DNA of 64,000 nt from Pseudomonas entomophila (GTDB lineage Bacteria > Pseudomonadota > Gammaproteobacteria > Pseudomonadales > Pseudomonadaceae). The stretch lies in NCBI RefSeq assembly GCF_029193575.1, contig NZ_JARGCS010000009.1:1-64000 (forward strand). The letters are read 5' to 3'. Each line of letters starts with the position of its first letter. Position 1 is the stretch's first letter. Made by a program: the position numbers and the translations under genes. Below the pieces are notes generated by a model. The model saw only the letters and a list, made by a program, of their open reading frames with translations, ran no database searches and had not been told where the DNA came from. Positions 25,834 to 35,954 of this stretch are shown one piece after another.

Positions 25834-26781
25834 CTACTGCGCCAGCTTGGCCCTGGCCGCCTCCAGGCCCGGTTTGCCGTCAACGGTGGTGACGCCCGCC
25901 AGCCAGGTGTCGAGCACCTGCGGGTTGGCCTTCAGCCACGCCCTGGCGGCGGCGTCCGGTTTGACCTTGTCGTCCAGGACCTTGCCCATCAGCTCGCTTT
26001 CCATGTCGAGGGTGAACGACAGGTTCTTCAGCAACTGGCCAACGTTGCTGCATTCCTGTGCATAGCCCTTGCGGGTATTGGTGAAGACGGTGGCCTTGCC
26101 GAAGTCAGGGCCGAAGAAGTCGTCGCCACCGGTGAGGTACTTCATTTCGAAGCGCTTGTTCATCGGGTGCGGTTCCCAGCCGAGGAACACCACGTCGGTG
26201 CCGCGCCGCGCGGCACGGTCGACCTGCGACAGCATGCCGGCCTCGCTCGACTCGACCACCTTGAAGCCGGCGTCCTTCAGGCCGAAGGCGTTCTTGTCGA
26301 TCATGCTCTGGATGGTGCGGTTGCCGTCGTTGCCCGGCTCGATGCCGTAGATCTTGCCGTCGAGCTCCTTCTTGAACTTGGCGATGTCGGCAAAGTCCTT
26401 CAGGCCCTTGTCGTACAGCGCCTTGGGCACGGCCAGGGTGTACTTGGCGTTCTCCAGGTTGGCGCGCACGGTCTCGACGGTACCGGCGTCGCGGTACTGC
26501 TTGATGTCGTTTTCCATGGTCGGCATCCAGTTGCCGAGGAACACGTCCATGTTCTTGCCGTCGGCCAGCGACTTGTAGGTCACCGGCACCGAGATCATGG
26601 TGGTGCGGGTCTTGTAGCCCAGCGCTTCGAGCACTTCGCTGGTGACGGCGGTGGTGACGGTGATATCGGTCCAGCCGACATCGGAGAAGTTCACGGTCTG
26701 ACACTTCTCCGGTTCTGCGGCCTGGGCCAGCAACGGTGCAGCGAGCAACGCGACCAGCAACAGCGAGGGTGAACCTTTCAT
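25834..26781 (-). CDS. cbcX: Periplasmic choline/betaine-binding protein CbcX
   Basis: OpuAC-type solute-binding protein, 315 residues. Signal peptide MKGSPSLLLVALLAAPLLAQ with cleavage after AQA; mature start AEPEKCQTVNFSDVGWTDIT. Trp/Tyr-rich positions for the quaternary ammonium group include the first WTD block, FLGNWMPTMEND and FLGWEPHPMN. It is related to CaiX (33,355-34,299), and both probably feed CbcWV. First gene of the operon; a tandem repeat candidate operator lies at 26,947-26,988 between it and sdaB. Confidence 0.9.
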   Translation of the reverse strand: MKGSPSLLLVALLAAPLLAQAAEPEKCQTVNFSDVGWTDITVTTAVTSEVLEALGYKTRTTMISVPVTYKSLADGKNMDVFLGNWMPTMENDIKQYRDAGTVETVRANLENAKYTLAVPKALYDKGLKDFADIAKFKKELDGKIYGIEPGNDGNRTIQSMIDKNAFGLKDAGFKVVESSEAGMLSQVDRAARRGTDVVFLGWEPHPMNKRFEMKYLTGGDDFFGPDFGKATVFTNTRKGYAQECSNVGQLLKNLSFTLDMESELMGKVLDDKVKPDAAARAWLKANPQVLDTWLAGVTTVDGKPGLEAARAKLAQ

Positions 26782-26946
26782 AAGGGAGACTCCTGTGATT
26801 TTTTCTTCGGGTTCGCGCGGGGCGCCGGGCCTTCTTCGGGCAGCCGGTCGACCAGGCCTGCAGAGGGCAGGTTGCGAGGCCGTGCAATACGAGTCGCTTT
26901 CGATAATCCACCAGCGTTAGGCAATCGCCTACTGGTAGGGTCGTAA

Positions 26947-26988
26947 CCAGTGCAGGACAGGTCGCATCCAGTACGGGCAATGTCGCAT
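26947..26988. promoter_or_regulatory. Candidate GbdR operator between cbcX and sdaB (21-bp tandem repeat)
   Basis: Two head-to-tail 21-base units, 26,947-26,967 and 26,968-26,988, both start CCAGT and end GTCGCAT and agree at 16 of 21 positions. Direct repeats with 21-bp period are the usual target of AraC-family activators. The rest of the 445-base gap (26,782-27,226) holds no gene. Assignment to GbdR is inferred from known regulation of cbcXWV and sdaB in P. aeruginosa. Confidence 0.6.
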
Positions 26989-27226
26989 ATGGATTTTTCC
27001 ACCTCCCCGGCCTCGTCTTTGCGTCACACCGGCGCCGGAAAGCGGCGCGACGACCCCCGGATCGGCAGGGCGCTGCTGGACAAAAGTACGTCGGTTGCAG
27101 ACGGCGAGGGGAGGGATAAAAGCCCGATGATGCGTGCAATAACGGCAACTCGCCGCTACCAGCCTAGCAGCTGCGTGGGCCGCCACACGGCGTGCCCGGA
27201 CAAGCCCATCAAGAGGTGATTCGACA

Positions 27227-28603
<1,377 letters not shown>

Positions 28604-28994
28604 TGCGCCGATTTCGCCCCTGACCGGCCGCTGTGCCACCTTTTGGCGCGGCGGCTGCGATAGACCGGCTGTCGGGTGTCGCTACCAGAGGTGTCATTGT
28701 CGGTGACACTCATGAATGTCGTTTCTGGGCAACCTTCCCACAAGTGCTACCGAATTGCTCAGCCGTGACACGCGAGGGCGCTGGCACGCCGGTTTGCGTT
28801 TATCGCCAGACCTTATAAGAAAAGCCCTACAAGTCGCATGGCGACGTCGTTTTTGGTTTTTTTTGGACAGCCGTTCAATTTCAGGCACGGCGTTTGCGTC
28901 GAGATTGGCAAAGCCCCTGCATGCGAATTGGGGCAATAACAAGAAAACGGTGCCTGCCTGAGGCACGCCCTGCATTGTGTGAGGAGAAATCGCG
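28604..28994 (+). other. Region upstream of gbdR with an inverted repeat at 28,691-28,709
   Basis: A gene-free stretch of 391 bases. It contains the inverted repeat GTGTCA-ttgtcgg-TGACAC (28,691-28,709), preceded by a further GGTGTC at 28,676. This is a possible operator for gbdR. I see no strong terminator after sdaB. Confidence 0.45.
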
Positions 28995-30101
28995 ATGACG
29001 TCGTACACCTCCGGGAACCCAACCCAGAACCGCACAGCCCCCCAGTCCATCGGCTTTCTCCTGCTGGACAACTTCACCCTGATTTCCCTGGCGTCGGCGG
29101 TCGAGCCGCTGCGCATGGCCAACCAGCTGTCCGGGCGCGAGCTGTACCGCTGGCACACGCTGACCGTCGATGGCGGCCAGGTGTGGGCCAGCGACGGCTT
29201 GCAGATCACCCCCGACGCGGCCATGCACAATGCCCCGCCGATGGACACCGTGATCGTCTGCGGCGGCGTCGGCATCCAGCGCACCGTCACCCGTGAGCAC
29301 GTCACCTGGCTGCAGGCCCAGGCCCGCCAGTCGCGCCGTTTGGGCGCGGTGTGCACCGGCAGTTGGGCGCTGGCCTGCGCCGGGCTGCTCGACGGCTTCG
29401 ATTGCAGCGTGCACTGGGAGTGCCTGGCGGCGATGCAGGAGGCCTTCCCACGGGTCAACATGAGCACCCGCCTGTTCACCCTCGACCGCAACCGCTTCAC
29501 CAGTTCCGGCGGCACCGCGCCGCTGGACATGATGCTGCACCTGATCAGCCGCGACCATGGCCGTGAACTGTCGGCGGCGATCTCCGAGATGTTCGTCTAC
29601 GAGCGCATCCGCAACGAGCAGGACCACCAACGTGTGCCGCTCAAGCACATGCTCGGCACCAACCAGCCGAAGTTGCAGGAAATCGTCGCGTTGATGGAAG
29701 CCAACCTGGAAGAGCCGATCGACCTGGACGAGCTGGCGGTGTACGTGTCGGTGTCGCGGCGCCAGCTGGAGCGCTTGTTCCAGAAGTACCTGCACTGCTC
29801 GCCATCGCGCTACTACCTGAAACTGCGGCTGATTCGCGCGCGGCAGTTGCTCAAGCAGACGCCGATGTCGATCATCGAGGTGGCGTCGGTGTGCGGCTTT
29901 GTCTCGACCCCGCACTTCTCCAAGTGCTACCGCGAGTACTTCGGCATTCCGCCGCGTGACGAGCGTGTGGGCTCCAACACCGCGCAGCAGGTGGCGATGA
30001 TGCCGATCCCGCAGGCCATGGCGCTGTCGCCGCACAGCGGGCCGATGGCGGCGCTGAGCCAGGCGCGCAACGAGTCGACCTTTGCCAGTGTGAGGCTGTA
30101 A
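28995..30101 (+). CDS. gbdR: AraC-family regulator GbdR (betaine catabolism activator)
   Basis: Transcription activator responding to glycine betaine and dimethylglycine in P. aeruginosa, where it switches on gbcAB, dgcAB, sox, cbcXWV and others. 368 residues. N-terminal DJ-1/PfpI amidotransferase-like domain (FLLLDNFTLISLASAVEPLR; elbow GAVCTGSWALACAGLLDGFD), with a Cys in the nucleophile elbow. C-terminal AraC domain with two helix-turn-helices (VYVSVSRRQLERLFQKYLHC; IIEVASVCGFVSTPHFSKCY). GAGGAG precedes the ATG. Position after sdaB supports the name. Confidence 0.92.
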   Translation: MTSYTSGNPTQNRTAPQSIGFLLLDNFTLISLASAVEPLRMANQLSGRELYRWHTLTVDGGQVWASDGLQITPDAAMHNAPPMDTVIVCGGVGIQRTVTREHVTWLQAQARQSRRLGAVCTGSWALACAGLLDGFDCSVHWECLAAMQEAFPRVNMSTRLFTLDRNRFTSSGGTAPLDMMLHLISRDHGRELSAAISEMFVYERIRNEQDHQRVPLKHMLGTNQPKLQEIVALMEANLEEPIDLDELAVYVSVSRRQLERLFQKYLHCSPSRYYLKLRLIRARQLLKQTPMSIIEVASVCGFVSTPHFSKCYREYFGIPPRDERVGSNTAQQVAMMPIPQAMALSPHSGPMAALSQARNESTFASVRL

Positions 30102-30116
30102 CGCGCCACACCTCCC

Positions 30117-30152
30117 TGTGGGCGCGGGGCAAGCCCGTGCCTACAGGGAGGT
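30117..30152. repeat. REP element
   Basis: gggcgcggggcaagcccgtg with flanks ctccctgtg and cctacagggag that extend the pairing. Confidence 0.75.
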
Positions 30153-30163
30153 GTCGTATGGGG

Positions 30164-30421
30164 TCAGGCGCGTTTGCTGAACTGCGCCAACGCCGGCAGC
30201 AGTTGCTTGTCGATCGCCTGGCGCACGGCCGGCAGGATGGTGGCGCTGCCGGTGTACATCTGCTCTACCATGCCCTTCAAGGCCCGCGCATTGGGCTCGT
30301 TCAACCCACGCACCACCACTTCGCAGGCCTGCTCGGCGCTCGCCCCGGCAGGGATGTCGAAGCCGCGTGCGCGCAGCTGGCCCAGCAGGTCGTCCTGGTC
30401 AATCAAATCCGCATGCATCAT
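30164..30421 (-). CDS. Small conserved protein upstream of the carnitine genes
   Basis: An 85-residue helical protein (MMHADLIDQDDLLGQLRARG FDIPAGASAEQACEVVV...). No domain recognised. AAGGA lies 8 bases before the ATG. About 90 bases upstream, at 30,513-30,552, is a 21-bp tandem repeat similar to the candidate GbdR site, so it may belong to the same regulon. Divergent from nothing; the REP cluster separates it from cdhB. Confidence 0.65.
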   Translation of the reverse strand: MMHADLIDQDDLLGQLRARGFDIPAGASAEQACEVVVRGLNEPNARALKGMVEQMYTGSATILPAVRQAIDKQLLPALAQFSKRA

Positions 30422-30512
30422 GGTGCTTATCCTTTTCGCTGCTGTGATCTGTACTCGATTCTGTGACCAAGCCAACACCCCGGCAAGGACAGAATGTCGC
30501 AATGGCTGCTTT

Positions 30513-30552
30513 GGCTAAGAACAGGTCGTTTACGGCTAAATCGACCGTCGGG
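30513..30552. promoter_or_regulatory. Candidate AraC-type operator, 21-bp tandem repeat
   Basis: GGCTAA(N8-9)GTCG occurs twice with GGCTAA at 30,513 and 30,534, a 21-bp period. The first unit contains ACAGGTCG, also present in the cbcX/sdaB site. It lies upstream of the small gene at 30,164-30,421. Confidence 0.45.
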
Positions 30553-30694
30553 GGATTGAGCACACTGGAGTCATTCACGGCACCGAGGGCTTGGTCACCC
30601 TCACTCACGCACAGTGGATGTTGCTCGCTCTCGGCCCCGGACGCTCACGGCTTTCCGGGGTTCTTTTTTGCCCTGTGGAATCGCCAAAAACACT

Positions 30695-30858
30695 GTAGGA
30701 GCGGGTTGACCCGCAAAGAGGCCGACATTGAAGGGGCGCAATCGAGAGACCAGCATGGCGCGTCGTGGGAGCGGGCTCGCCCCGCGATAGGGCCAGCAGG
30801 TTCAACGATGTTGTTCCTGTCGGGCCTATCGCGGGGCGAGCCGCTCCCACAAGGGGGG
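30695..30858. repeat. Cluster of three REP elements
   Basis: gtaggagcgggttgacccgc, gggagcgggctcgccccgcgat and tatcgcggggcgagccgctc follow one another; the last two face each other. They fill most of the gene-free stretch 30,422-30,863 before the cdhB stop. Confidence 0.85.
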
Positions 30859-30863
30859 CGTTT

Positions 30864-31334
30864 TCAGGAGGGAAGGCGCATTACGCGGCCGACGTACTCG
30901 GCTGCGGCCAGGTCGTGTTGCTCATCCACCAGCGCTTGCAGCAACCCCACGCTCTGCTCGCTGAACGGCGCCGACTTCGGCCCCGCCAGGTCCACGTGCA
31001 GCAGCATCTGCTCGCTCACTGCCAGCGCCTCGTCGAAACCTTCGCGGTGCAGGCTGTGATAGACGTGCAGGCGCTTCTTGTCGAAGCCGATGATCTGCGT
31101 CTGCACCCAGACCTCGGTGCCGAGCTTCACCTCATGCAGGTAGTTGATGTGCGCCTCCAGGGTGAACAGCGAGTTACCGCTCTGCCCACGGCTGTCGGCG
31201 TCCAGGCCGATGCGCTCCATCAGCGCATCGGTGGCGTAGCTGAAGATCAGCAGGTAGAAGGCATCGCGCAGGTGCCCGTTGTAGTCGACCCAGTCCTCCT
31301 GGACCGGGGTGCGGTAGGTGATCAGGGCGGGCAT
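30864..31334 (-). CDS. cdhB: Thioesterase of carnitine catabolism (CdhB, hotdog fold)
   Basis: Probable betainyl-CoA thioesterase releasing glycine betaine in the last carnitine-specific step. 156 residues, hotdog fold. VDYNGHLRDAFYLLIFSYAT has the Asp/Asn-His pattern of 4HBT-type thioesterases, and SLFTLEAHINYLHEVKLGTE is the hotdog core. It lies 10 bases or so downstream of cdhA in the order cdhC-cdhA-cdhB. In some bacteria the gene is fused to carnitine dehydrogenase, which supports the role. Confidence 0.88.
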   Translation of the reverse strand: MPALITYRTPVQEDWVDYNGHLRDAFYLLIFSYATDALMERIGLDADSRGQSGNSLFTLEAHINYLHEVKLGTEVWVQTQIIGFDKKRLHVYHSLHREGFDEALAVSEQMLLHVDLAGPKSAPFSEQSVGLLQALVDEQHDLAAAEYVGRVMRLPS

Positions 31335-31344
31335 CGCAGTCTCC

Positions 31345-32310
31345 TCAGTCGCCGAAGGCCATGCCGTGCTTGGCCTTGCTGTTCTTCACCGCATCCAGCA
31401 CGGCCAGCAGCGTGTCGTCGCGGTAGCGCTCCAGCGCCGCGATGCTGCGTTCGCCCAGCTGCTCCGAGGTGCCGTCGACCACGTCGTCGATCAGCTTGTC
31501 GGTCAGCTCCGGCGCCGGCAGGTAGGTCCAGGGCAGCTTCAGCGCGGGGCCGAACTGCGACATGAAGTGGCGCATGCCGGCATCGCCACCGGCCAGGGTG
31601 TAGGTCAGGAAGGTGCCCATGAACGACCAGCGCAGGCCAGCGCCGAAACGGATCGCATCGTCGATTTCGCCGGTGCTGGCGACGCCATCGTTGACCAGGT
31701 GCAGGGCTTCACGCCACAGCGCTTCGAGCAGGCGGTCGGCGATGAAGCCAGGCACTTCCTTGCGCACGTGCAGCGGGCGCATGCCGAGCGCGGTGTAGAT
31801 GACCTTGGCGGCCTCGATGGCCTCCGGGGCGGTGTTCTTGCCGCCGACGATCTCCACCAGCGGCAGCAGGTACACCGGGTTGAACGGGTGGCCGACCACG
31901 CAGCGCTCGGGGTGGCTGGACGACTCGTAGAACTCGCTCGGCAACAGGCCCGAGGTGCTCGAGCCGATGATCGCGTTGGGCTTGGCCGCGGCGCTGATCT
32001 TGGCGTGCAGGTCGAGCTTCAGGTCCAGGCGCTCGGGGGCGCTTTCCTGGATGAAATCGGCATCGCGCACGCACTCTTCGATGGTGGCGACGAACTTCAG
32101 ACGCTCCTGTGCGGCGCCGGGTGCCAGGCCCTGTTTCTCCAAGGCCGGCCAGGCATTGGCGATGCGCTTGCGCAGCGCCTGCTCGGCGCCGGGGGCCGGG
32201 TCCCAGGCGATCACGTCCAGGCCGTGGGCCAGGGCGCGGGCGACCCAGCCGCTGCCGATCACGCCGCTGCCCAGCGCGGCGAAGGTCTTGATGTCGGTGA
32301 TGAAGGACAT
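31345..32310 (-). CDS. cdhA: L-carnitine dehydrogenase (CdhA)
   Basis: NAD-dependent oxidation of L-carnitine to 3-dehydrocarnitine. 321 residues, the usual length in Pseudomonas. Rossmann motif [20 protein letters not shown]; the 3-hydroxyacyl-CoA dehydrogenase-like family signature with [14 protein letters not shown] and [18 protein letters not shown]. The ATG at 32310 is chosen because AGGAG lies 9 bases upstream; an in-frame TTG at 32319 touches that site. Between cdhC and cdhB in one operon. Confidence 0.93.
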   Translation of the reverse strand: MSFITDIKTFAALGSGVIGSGWVARALAHGLDVIAWDPAPGAEQALRKRIANAWPALEKQGLAPGAAQERLKFVATIEECVRDADFIQESAPERLDLKLDLHAKISAAAKPNAIIGSSTSGLLPSEFYESSSHPERCVVGHPFNPVYLLPLVEIVGGKNTAPEAIEAAKVIYTALGMRPLHVRKEVPGFIADRLLEALWREALHLVNDGVASTGEIDDAIRFGAGLRWSFMGTFLTYTLAGGDAGMRHFMSQFGPALKLPWTYLPAPELTDKLIDDVVDGTSEQLGERSIAALERYRDDTLLAVLDAVKNSKAKHGMAFGD

Positions 32311-32335
32311 TTCGTGCAACTCCTGAAAGTAAGGC

Positions 32336-33220
32336 TTAGCGACGCTTGAGGTTCATTTTTTCGCGGCCTTCGGCCGGGGTCAGCACGCGGCCACCGAGGC
32401 GCGAGATGATCTCCACCGCGCGTTCGACCAGTTGGCCGTTGCTGGCCAGCACGCCGCGGTCCAGGTACAGGTTGTCTTCCAGGCCCACGCGCACGTTGCC
32501 GCCGAGCAGCACGGCCTGCGCGGCCATTGGCATCTGCATGCGGCCGATGCCGAAGCCGGCCCAGGTGACGTTGGCCGGCAGGTTGTCGACCATCGCCTTC
32601 ATGGTGGTGGTGTCGGCCGGCGCGCCCCATGGGATGCCCAGGCACAGCTGGAACAGCGGGTCTTCCAGCAGGCCTTCCTTGATCATTTGCTTGGCGAACC
32701 ACAGGTGGCCGGTGTCGAAGATTTCCAGCTCGGCCTTCACGCCCAGCTCGGTGATGCGCTTGGCTCCGGCGCGCAGTTGCGCGGGGGTGGAGACGTAAAT
32801 GGCGTTGCCGTCGCCGAAGTTCAGGGTGCCGCAGTCCAGGGTGCAGATTTCCGGCAGCAGCGCCTCGACGTGGGCCAGGCGCTCCAGCGGGCCGATCAGG
32901 TCGGTGCCTTTGCCGAATTCCATCGGCGACTCGCCTGGGCCGATCTCCAGGTCGCCGCCCATGCCCGCGGTGAGGTTGACGATCACGTCGACGTCGGACT
33001 CGCGGATGCGCTCCATCACTTCGCGGTACAGCGCGACGTCACGGCTGAAACGACCGGTCTCGGGGTCGCGGACGTGGCAGTGGACCACGGTGGCGCCGGC
33101 CTTGGCGGCTTCCACGGCGGCTTCGGCGATCTGTTTCGGGGTCACCGGCACCAGGTGGCTCTTGGCGACGGTGTCGCCGGCACCGGTCAGTGCGCAGGTG
33201 ATGATGACGTCATGGTTCAT
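32336..33220 (-). CDS. cdhC: 3-dehydrocarnitine cleavage enzyme (CdhC, BKACE family)
   Basis: Zinc-dependent beta-keto acid cleavage enzyme that transfers acetyl-CoA carbon and gives betainyl-CoA plus acetoacetate from dehydrocarnitine. 294 residues, TIM barrel. Zinc ligands are in [31 protein letters not shown] and [18 protein letters not shown] are family blocks. The neighbouring carnitine dehydrogenase and thioesterase set the substrate among the BKACE family. First cdh gene after caiX. Confidence 0.92.
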   Translation of the reverse strand: MNHDVIITCALTGAGDTVAKSHLVPVTPKQIAEAAVEAAKAGATVVHCHVRDPETGRFSRDVALYREVMERIRESDVDVIVNLTAGMGGDLEIGPGESPMEFGKGTDLIGPLERLAHVEALLPEICTLDCGTLNFGDGNAIYVSTPAQLRAGAKRITELGVKAELEIFDTGHLWFAKQMIKEGLLEDPLFQLCLGIPWGAPADTTTMKAMVDNLPANVTWAGFGIGRMQMPMAAQAVLLGGNVRVGLEDNLYLDRGVLASNGQLVERAVEIISRLGGRVLTPAEGREKMNLKRR

Positions 33221-33288
33221 GGTGGTTTCCTTCAGGCGTGTCGGGTCTGTTCGTGGCGTTGCGGCGACGAGTTTTTGGGGTGTGTCAG

Positions 33289-33352
33289 TGGGGCCCTATG
33301 GCGGGGCGGACCCGCTCCTGCCGGGGTGGGGGGGAACCCGGCAGGAGCGGTT
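33289..33352. repeat. REP pair between caiX and cdhC
   Basis: ctatggcggggcggacccgctcctgccgg and ccggcaggagcgg pair with each other; it lies inside the caiX-cdhCAB unit. Confidence 0.75.
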
Positions 33353-33354
33353 TT

Positions 33355-34299
33355 TCAGTTGCCGGTGAGCTTGAGGTTCTCCGCCGCCGGCTTGCCGTCG
33401 AGGGTGGTCACGCCTTCCAGCCAGCGCGCCTTGTCTTCGGGGTGGTCCTTGAGCCATTGGCGGGCCGATTCCAGCGCGTCCTTGTGGTCGAGCAGCGGTT
33501 GCATCATGCGGCTCTCGGCTTCGGCGCTGAAGGTCAGGTTGGCCAGCAGGCGGCTGGCGTTGGGGCAGCTCTGGGCGTAGTCCGGGGCGGTCACGGTCCA
33601 CACCGTGGCCTTGCCTTCGTCCGGGCCCAGGGCGTTTTCGCTGCCGTCCAGGTAGGTCATCTTGATGTTCACGTTCATCGGGTGCGGGGCCCAGCCGAAG
33701 AACACCACGGCTTCATTGCGTCGCACGGCGCGGTCGACTGCGGCGAGCATGCCGGCTTCGCTGGACTCGACCAGCTGGAACTTGCCCAGGCCGAACTGGT
33801 TCTTGGCGATCATCGCCTTGATCTGGGTGTTGGCGCCCGAGCCGGGCTCGATGCCGTAGATCTTGCCGCCCAGTTCCTTCTCGAACTTGTGGATGTCGGC
33901 GAAGCTTTTCAGGCCTTTCTCGGCCAGGTAGGTGGGCACGGCCAGGGTGGCGCGGGCGTCTTCCAGGCTGGGCTTGTCGAGCACCTTGACCTGCTTGGCG
34001 TCGACGAACGGGGTGATGGTCTGGGTCATCAATGGGTTCCAGTAACCGAGGAACATGTCCAGACGCTTGTCGCGGATGCCCGCGAAGATGATCTGCTGCG
34101 AGGCGCTGGTCTGCTTGACCTGGTAGCCCAGGCCTTCGAGCAGCACTTGGGCCATGGCGCTGGTGGCGATCACGTCGGTCCAGTTGACCACGCCCAGGCG
34201 CACGTTCTTGCACTCGGCGGGCTCGGCGGCGAACAGCGGGGAGACGAGGGTGGAGCTGAGAGCGAGGGATAACAAGCTGCGGCGGATAAAGCGTTGCAT
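33355..34299 (-). CDS. caiX: Periplasmic carnitine-binding protein CaiX
   Basis: OpuAC-type binding protein for carnitine that in P. aeruginosa works with the CbcWV core. 314 residues: signal peptide MQRFIRRSLLSLALSSTLVS with cleavage after FA; mature AEPAECKNVRLGVVNWTDVI. Ligand-site aromatic blocks FLGYWNPLMTQT and FFGWAPHPMNVN match those of CbcX. It is divergent from cdhR, with a direct-repeat operator between; the dedicated channel genes are missing here, which fits sharing of CbcWV. Confidence 0.92.
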   Translation of the reverse strand: MQRFIRRSLLSLALSSTLVSPLFAAEPAECKNVRLGVVNWTDVIATSAMAQVLLEGLGYQVKQTSASQQIIFAGIRDKRLDMFLGYWNPLMTQTITPFVDAKQVKVLDKPSLEDARATLAVPTYLAEKGLKSFADIHKFEKELGGKIYGIEPGSGANTQIKAMIAKNQFGLGKFQLVESSEAGMLAAVDRAVRRNEAVVFFGWAPHPMNVNIKMTYLDGSENALGPDEGKATVWTVTAPDYAQSCPNASRLLANLTFSAEAESRMMQPLLDHKDALESARQWLKDHPEDKARWLEGVTTLDGKPAAENLKLTGN

Positions 34300-34391
34300 G
34301 GTGGCTCTCCATCGGCAGTGCGTATTGTTATTGGGGGCCGGCCTCTACGGGCCGTGTTAAAAAAGTTACGCCGGTGGCACAGTGTGCAATC

Positions 34392-34427
34392 GCACGCTGG
34401 CGACCAAGAATGGCACGCAAGCGACCA
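34392..34427. promoter_or_regulatory. Candidate CdhR operator (21-bp tandem repeat)
   Basis: GCACGCNNGCGACCA occurs twice, at 34,392-34,406 and 34,413-34,427, exactly 21 bp apart with 13 of 15 bases the same. It lies between caiX and cdhR, where the AraC-family activator CdhR would act. An in-frame ATG at 34,410 falls inside it, arguing against that ATG as the cdhR start. Confidence 0.65.
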
Positions 34428-34448
34428 CCTTGCCTGTGGAGCACGCAA

Positions 34449-35396
34449 TTGCCCGAAACCATCCAGTTCCTGCTGTTGCCGGGGTTCTCCGCGATCGGCT
34501 TCATCAGCGCCGTGGAACCGCTGCGCGTGGCCAATCGCTTCCGTGGCCCGCTGTACCGCTGGCGCGTGCTGAGCCTCGATGGGGGGGCGGTGCAGGCCAG
34601 CAATGGCATGTCGGTGAACGCCGACGGCGCGCTGGGCGAGGCCGAGCGCGGGATGATGCTGCTGGTGGTGGCGGGGTTCGAGCCGTTGGCGGGGTTCTGC
34701 CCGGCGCTGCAGCATGTGCTGCGCCGGCTCGACCATGAGGGGATGATCCTCGGCGGCATCGACACCGGGGCGATGGTGCTGGCCGAGGCGGGCTTGCTCG
34801 ACGGTCACCGTGCGACCTTGCATTGGGAGGCGCTGGAGGCGTTCAAGGAGCGCTACCCGCGCTTGCAGGCGACCCAGGAGCTGTTCGAGATCGACCGTCG
34901 GCGCATCACCTGCGCGGGCGGCACCGCGTCCATCGACCTGATGCTCGACCTGATCGCCAAGGCCCATGGCAGCGAGCTGGCGATCCAGGTGTCGGAGCAG
35001 TTCGTGCTGGGGCGCATCCGCCCGCGCCAGGACCACCAGCGCATGCAGATCGCCACCCGCTACGGCATCAGCAACAAGAAGCTGGTGCAGGTGATCGGCG
35101 AGATGGAGAAGCACACCGAGCCGCCGCTGAGCACCCTGGAGCTGGCCAGCCGCGCCAAGGTCACCCGGCGTCAGCTGGAGCGCCTGTTCCGCATGCACCT
35201 GGACGACACGCCGAGCAACTTCTACCTCGACCTGCGGTTGGACAAGGCCCGGCAGTTGCTATCGCAAACCGACATGAGCATCACCGAGGTCAGCGTGGCC
35301 TGCGGCTTCGACCTGCCGTCGTACTTCGCCCGGCGCTACAAGCGGCGTTTCGGCACCAGCCCGCGCGAGGAGCGGCGCCAGCACCGCCCACGCTGA
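34449..35396 (+). CDS. cdhR: AraC-family regulator CdhR (carnitine catabolism)
   Basis: Activator of caiX-cdhCAB in response to carnitine. About 315 residues: N-terminal DJ-1/PfpI-like domain (TIQFLLLPGFSAIGFISAVE), C-terminal AraC domain (RRQLERLFRMHLDDTPSNFY; SITEVSVACGFDLPSYFARR). At the nucleophile elbow it has GIDTGAMVLAEAGLLDG, with Asp where GbdR has Cys, so the domain is surely not an enzyme. The TTG at 34449 is preferred: GGAG lies 7 bases before it. An ATG at 34410 has no Shine-Dalgarno and lies in the operator. Confidence 0.88.
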   Translation: MPETIQFLLLPGFSAIGFISAVEPLRVANRFRGPLYRWRVLSLDGGAVQASNGMSVNADGALGEAERGMMLLVVAGFEPLAGFCPALQHVLRRLDHEGMILGGIDTGAMVLAEAGLLDGHRATLHWEALEAFKERYPRLQATQELFEIDRRRITCAGGTASIDLMLDLIAKAHGSELAIQVSEQFVLGRIRPRQDHQRMQIATRYGISNKKLVQVIGEMEKHTEPPLSTLELASRAKVTRRQLERLFRMHLDDTPSNFYLDLRLDKARQLLSQTDMSITEVSVACGFDLPSYFARRYKRRFGTSPREERRQHRPR

Positions 35397-35410
35397 GGCC
35401 GCGGCGACGC

Positions 35411-35815
35411 TTATTGTTGCCCGATCGACTGCAGGTATTCCGAACGCTCGTCGCTGCGCTGCGCCACGCAGGTATTCCACGCCGCCTCGAACGCCTTGCT
35501 GCCGGCCTTCTCGGCGTAGGTCTCGACCTTGCAGTCGGCATCACGCAATTGCCCCCAGAGCTTCTGCGCGGCCTGCAGGCTGCCGACCAGCGCCTCGGCC
35601 TTGGCGTTCTCTTCGGCGTACTGGTCGCGCACGCGCTGGGTCAGGTCGTCGAAGGCCTCTTTCAGCCCGCGTTCGGCGGCCTGCTTGTTGTAGGCCGCGC
35701 AGGCGTACCCTTGCGCGTCGGTGTCGACGTTGTCGCAGGGCGTGCTTTCTTCCTCGGCGGCCTGGGCACCCAGCGCCACGGCGGCCAGCAGGACCAGCCA
35801 TGCCTTTGATTTCAT
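35411..35815 (-). CDS. LprI/DUF1311-like secreted protein
   Basis: A 134-residue protein with a signal peptide (MKSKAWLVLLAAVALGAQAA). The mature part has a Cys pattern (TPCDNV, YACAAYNK, DADCKV, WNTCVAQR) and the helical blocks QLRDADC and YLQSIGQQ of the lysozyme-inhibitor LprI-like (DUF1311) family. Periplasmic. The ATG at 35815 follows AGGAG. Convergent with cdhR; probably not part of betaine metabolism. Confidence 0.8.
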   Translation of the reverse strand: MKSKAWLVLLAAVALGAQAAEEESTPCDNVDTDAQGYACAAYNKQAAERGLKEAFDDLTQRVRDQYAEENAKAEALVGSLQAAQKLWGQLRDADCKVETYAEKAGSKAFEAAWNTCVAQRSDERSEYLQSIGQQ

Positions 35816-35954
35816 CCGTTTTCTCCTGAACAGGCTGACGAATCGCTGGCGATTCTCGCTCAGCCGTGGGCGGCGCGATAGCTCCCTGACGAAAAGTTCA
35901 TAAAGGCCGGCAAAGGGCTTATCGAGAGCCACTCTCATTACCGCAACCCCTGGC

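Noticed and set aside
30765..31565. Plus-strand frame over cdhB and the REP cluster
   Set aside because: Begins in REP sequence and runs antisense to cdhB.
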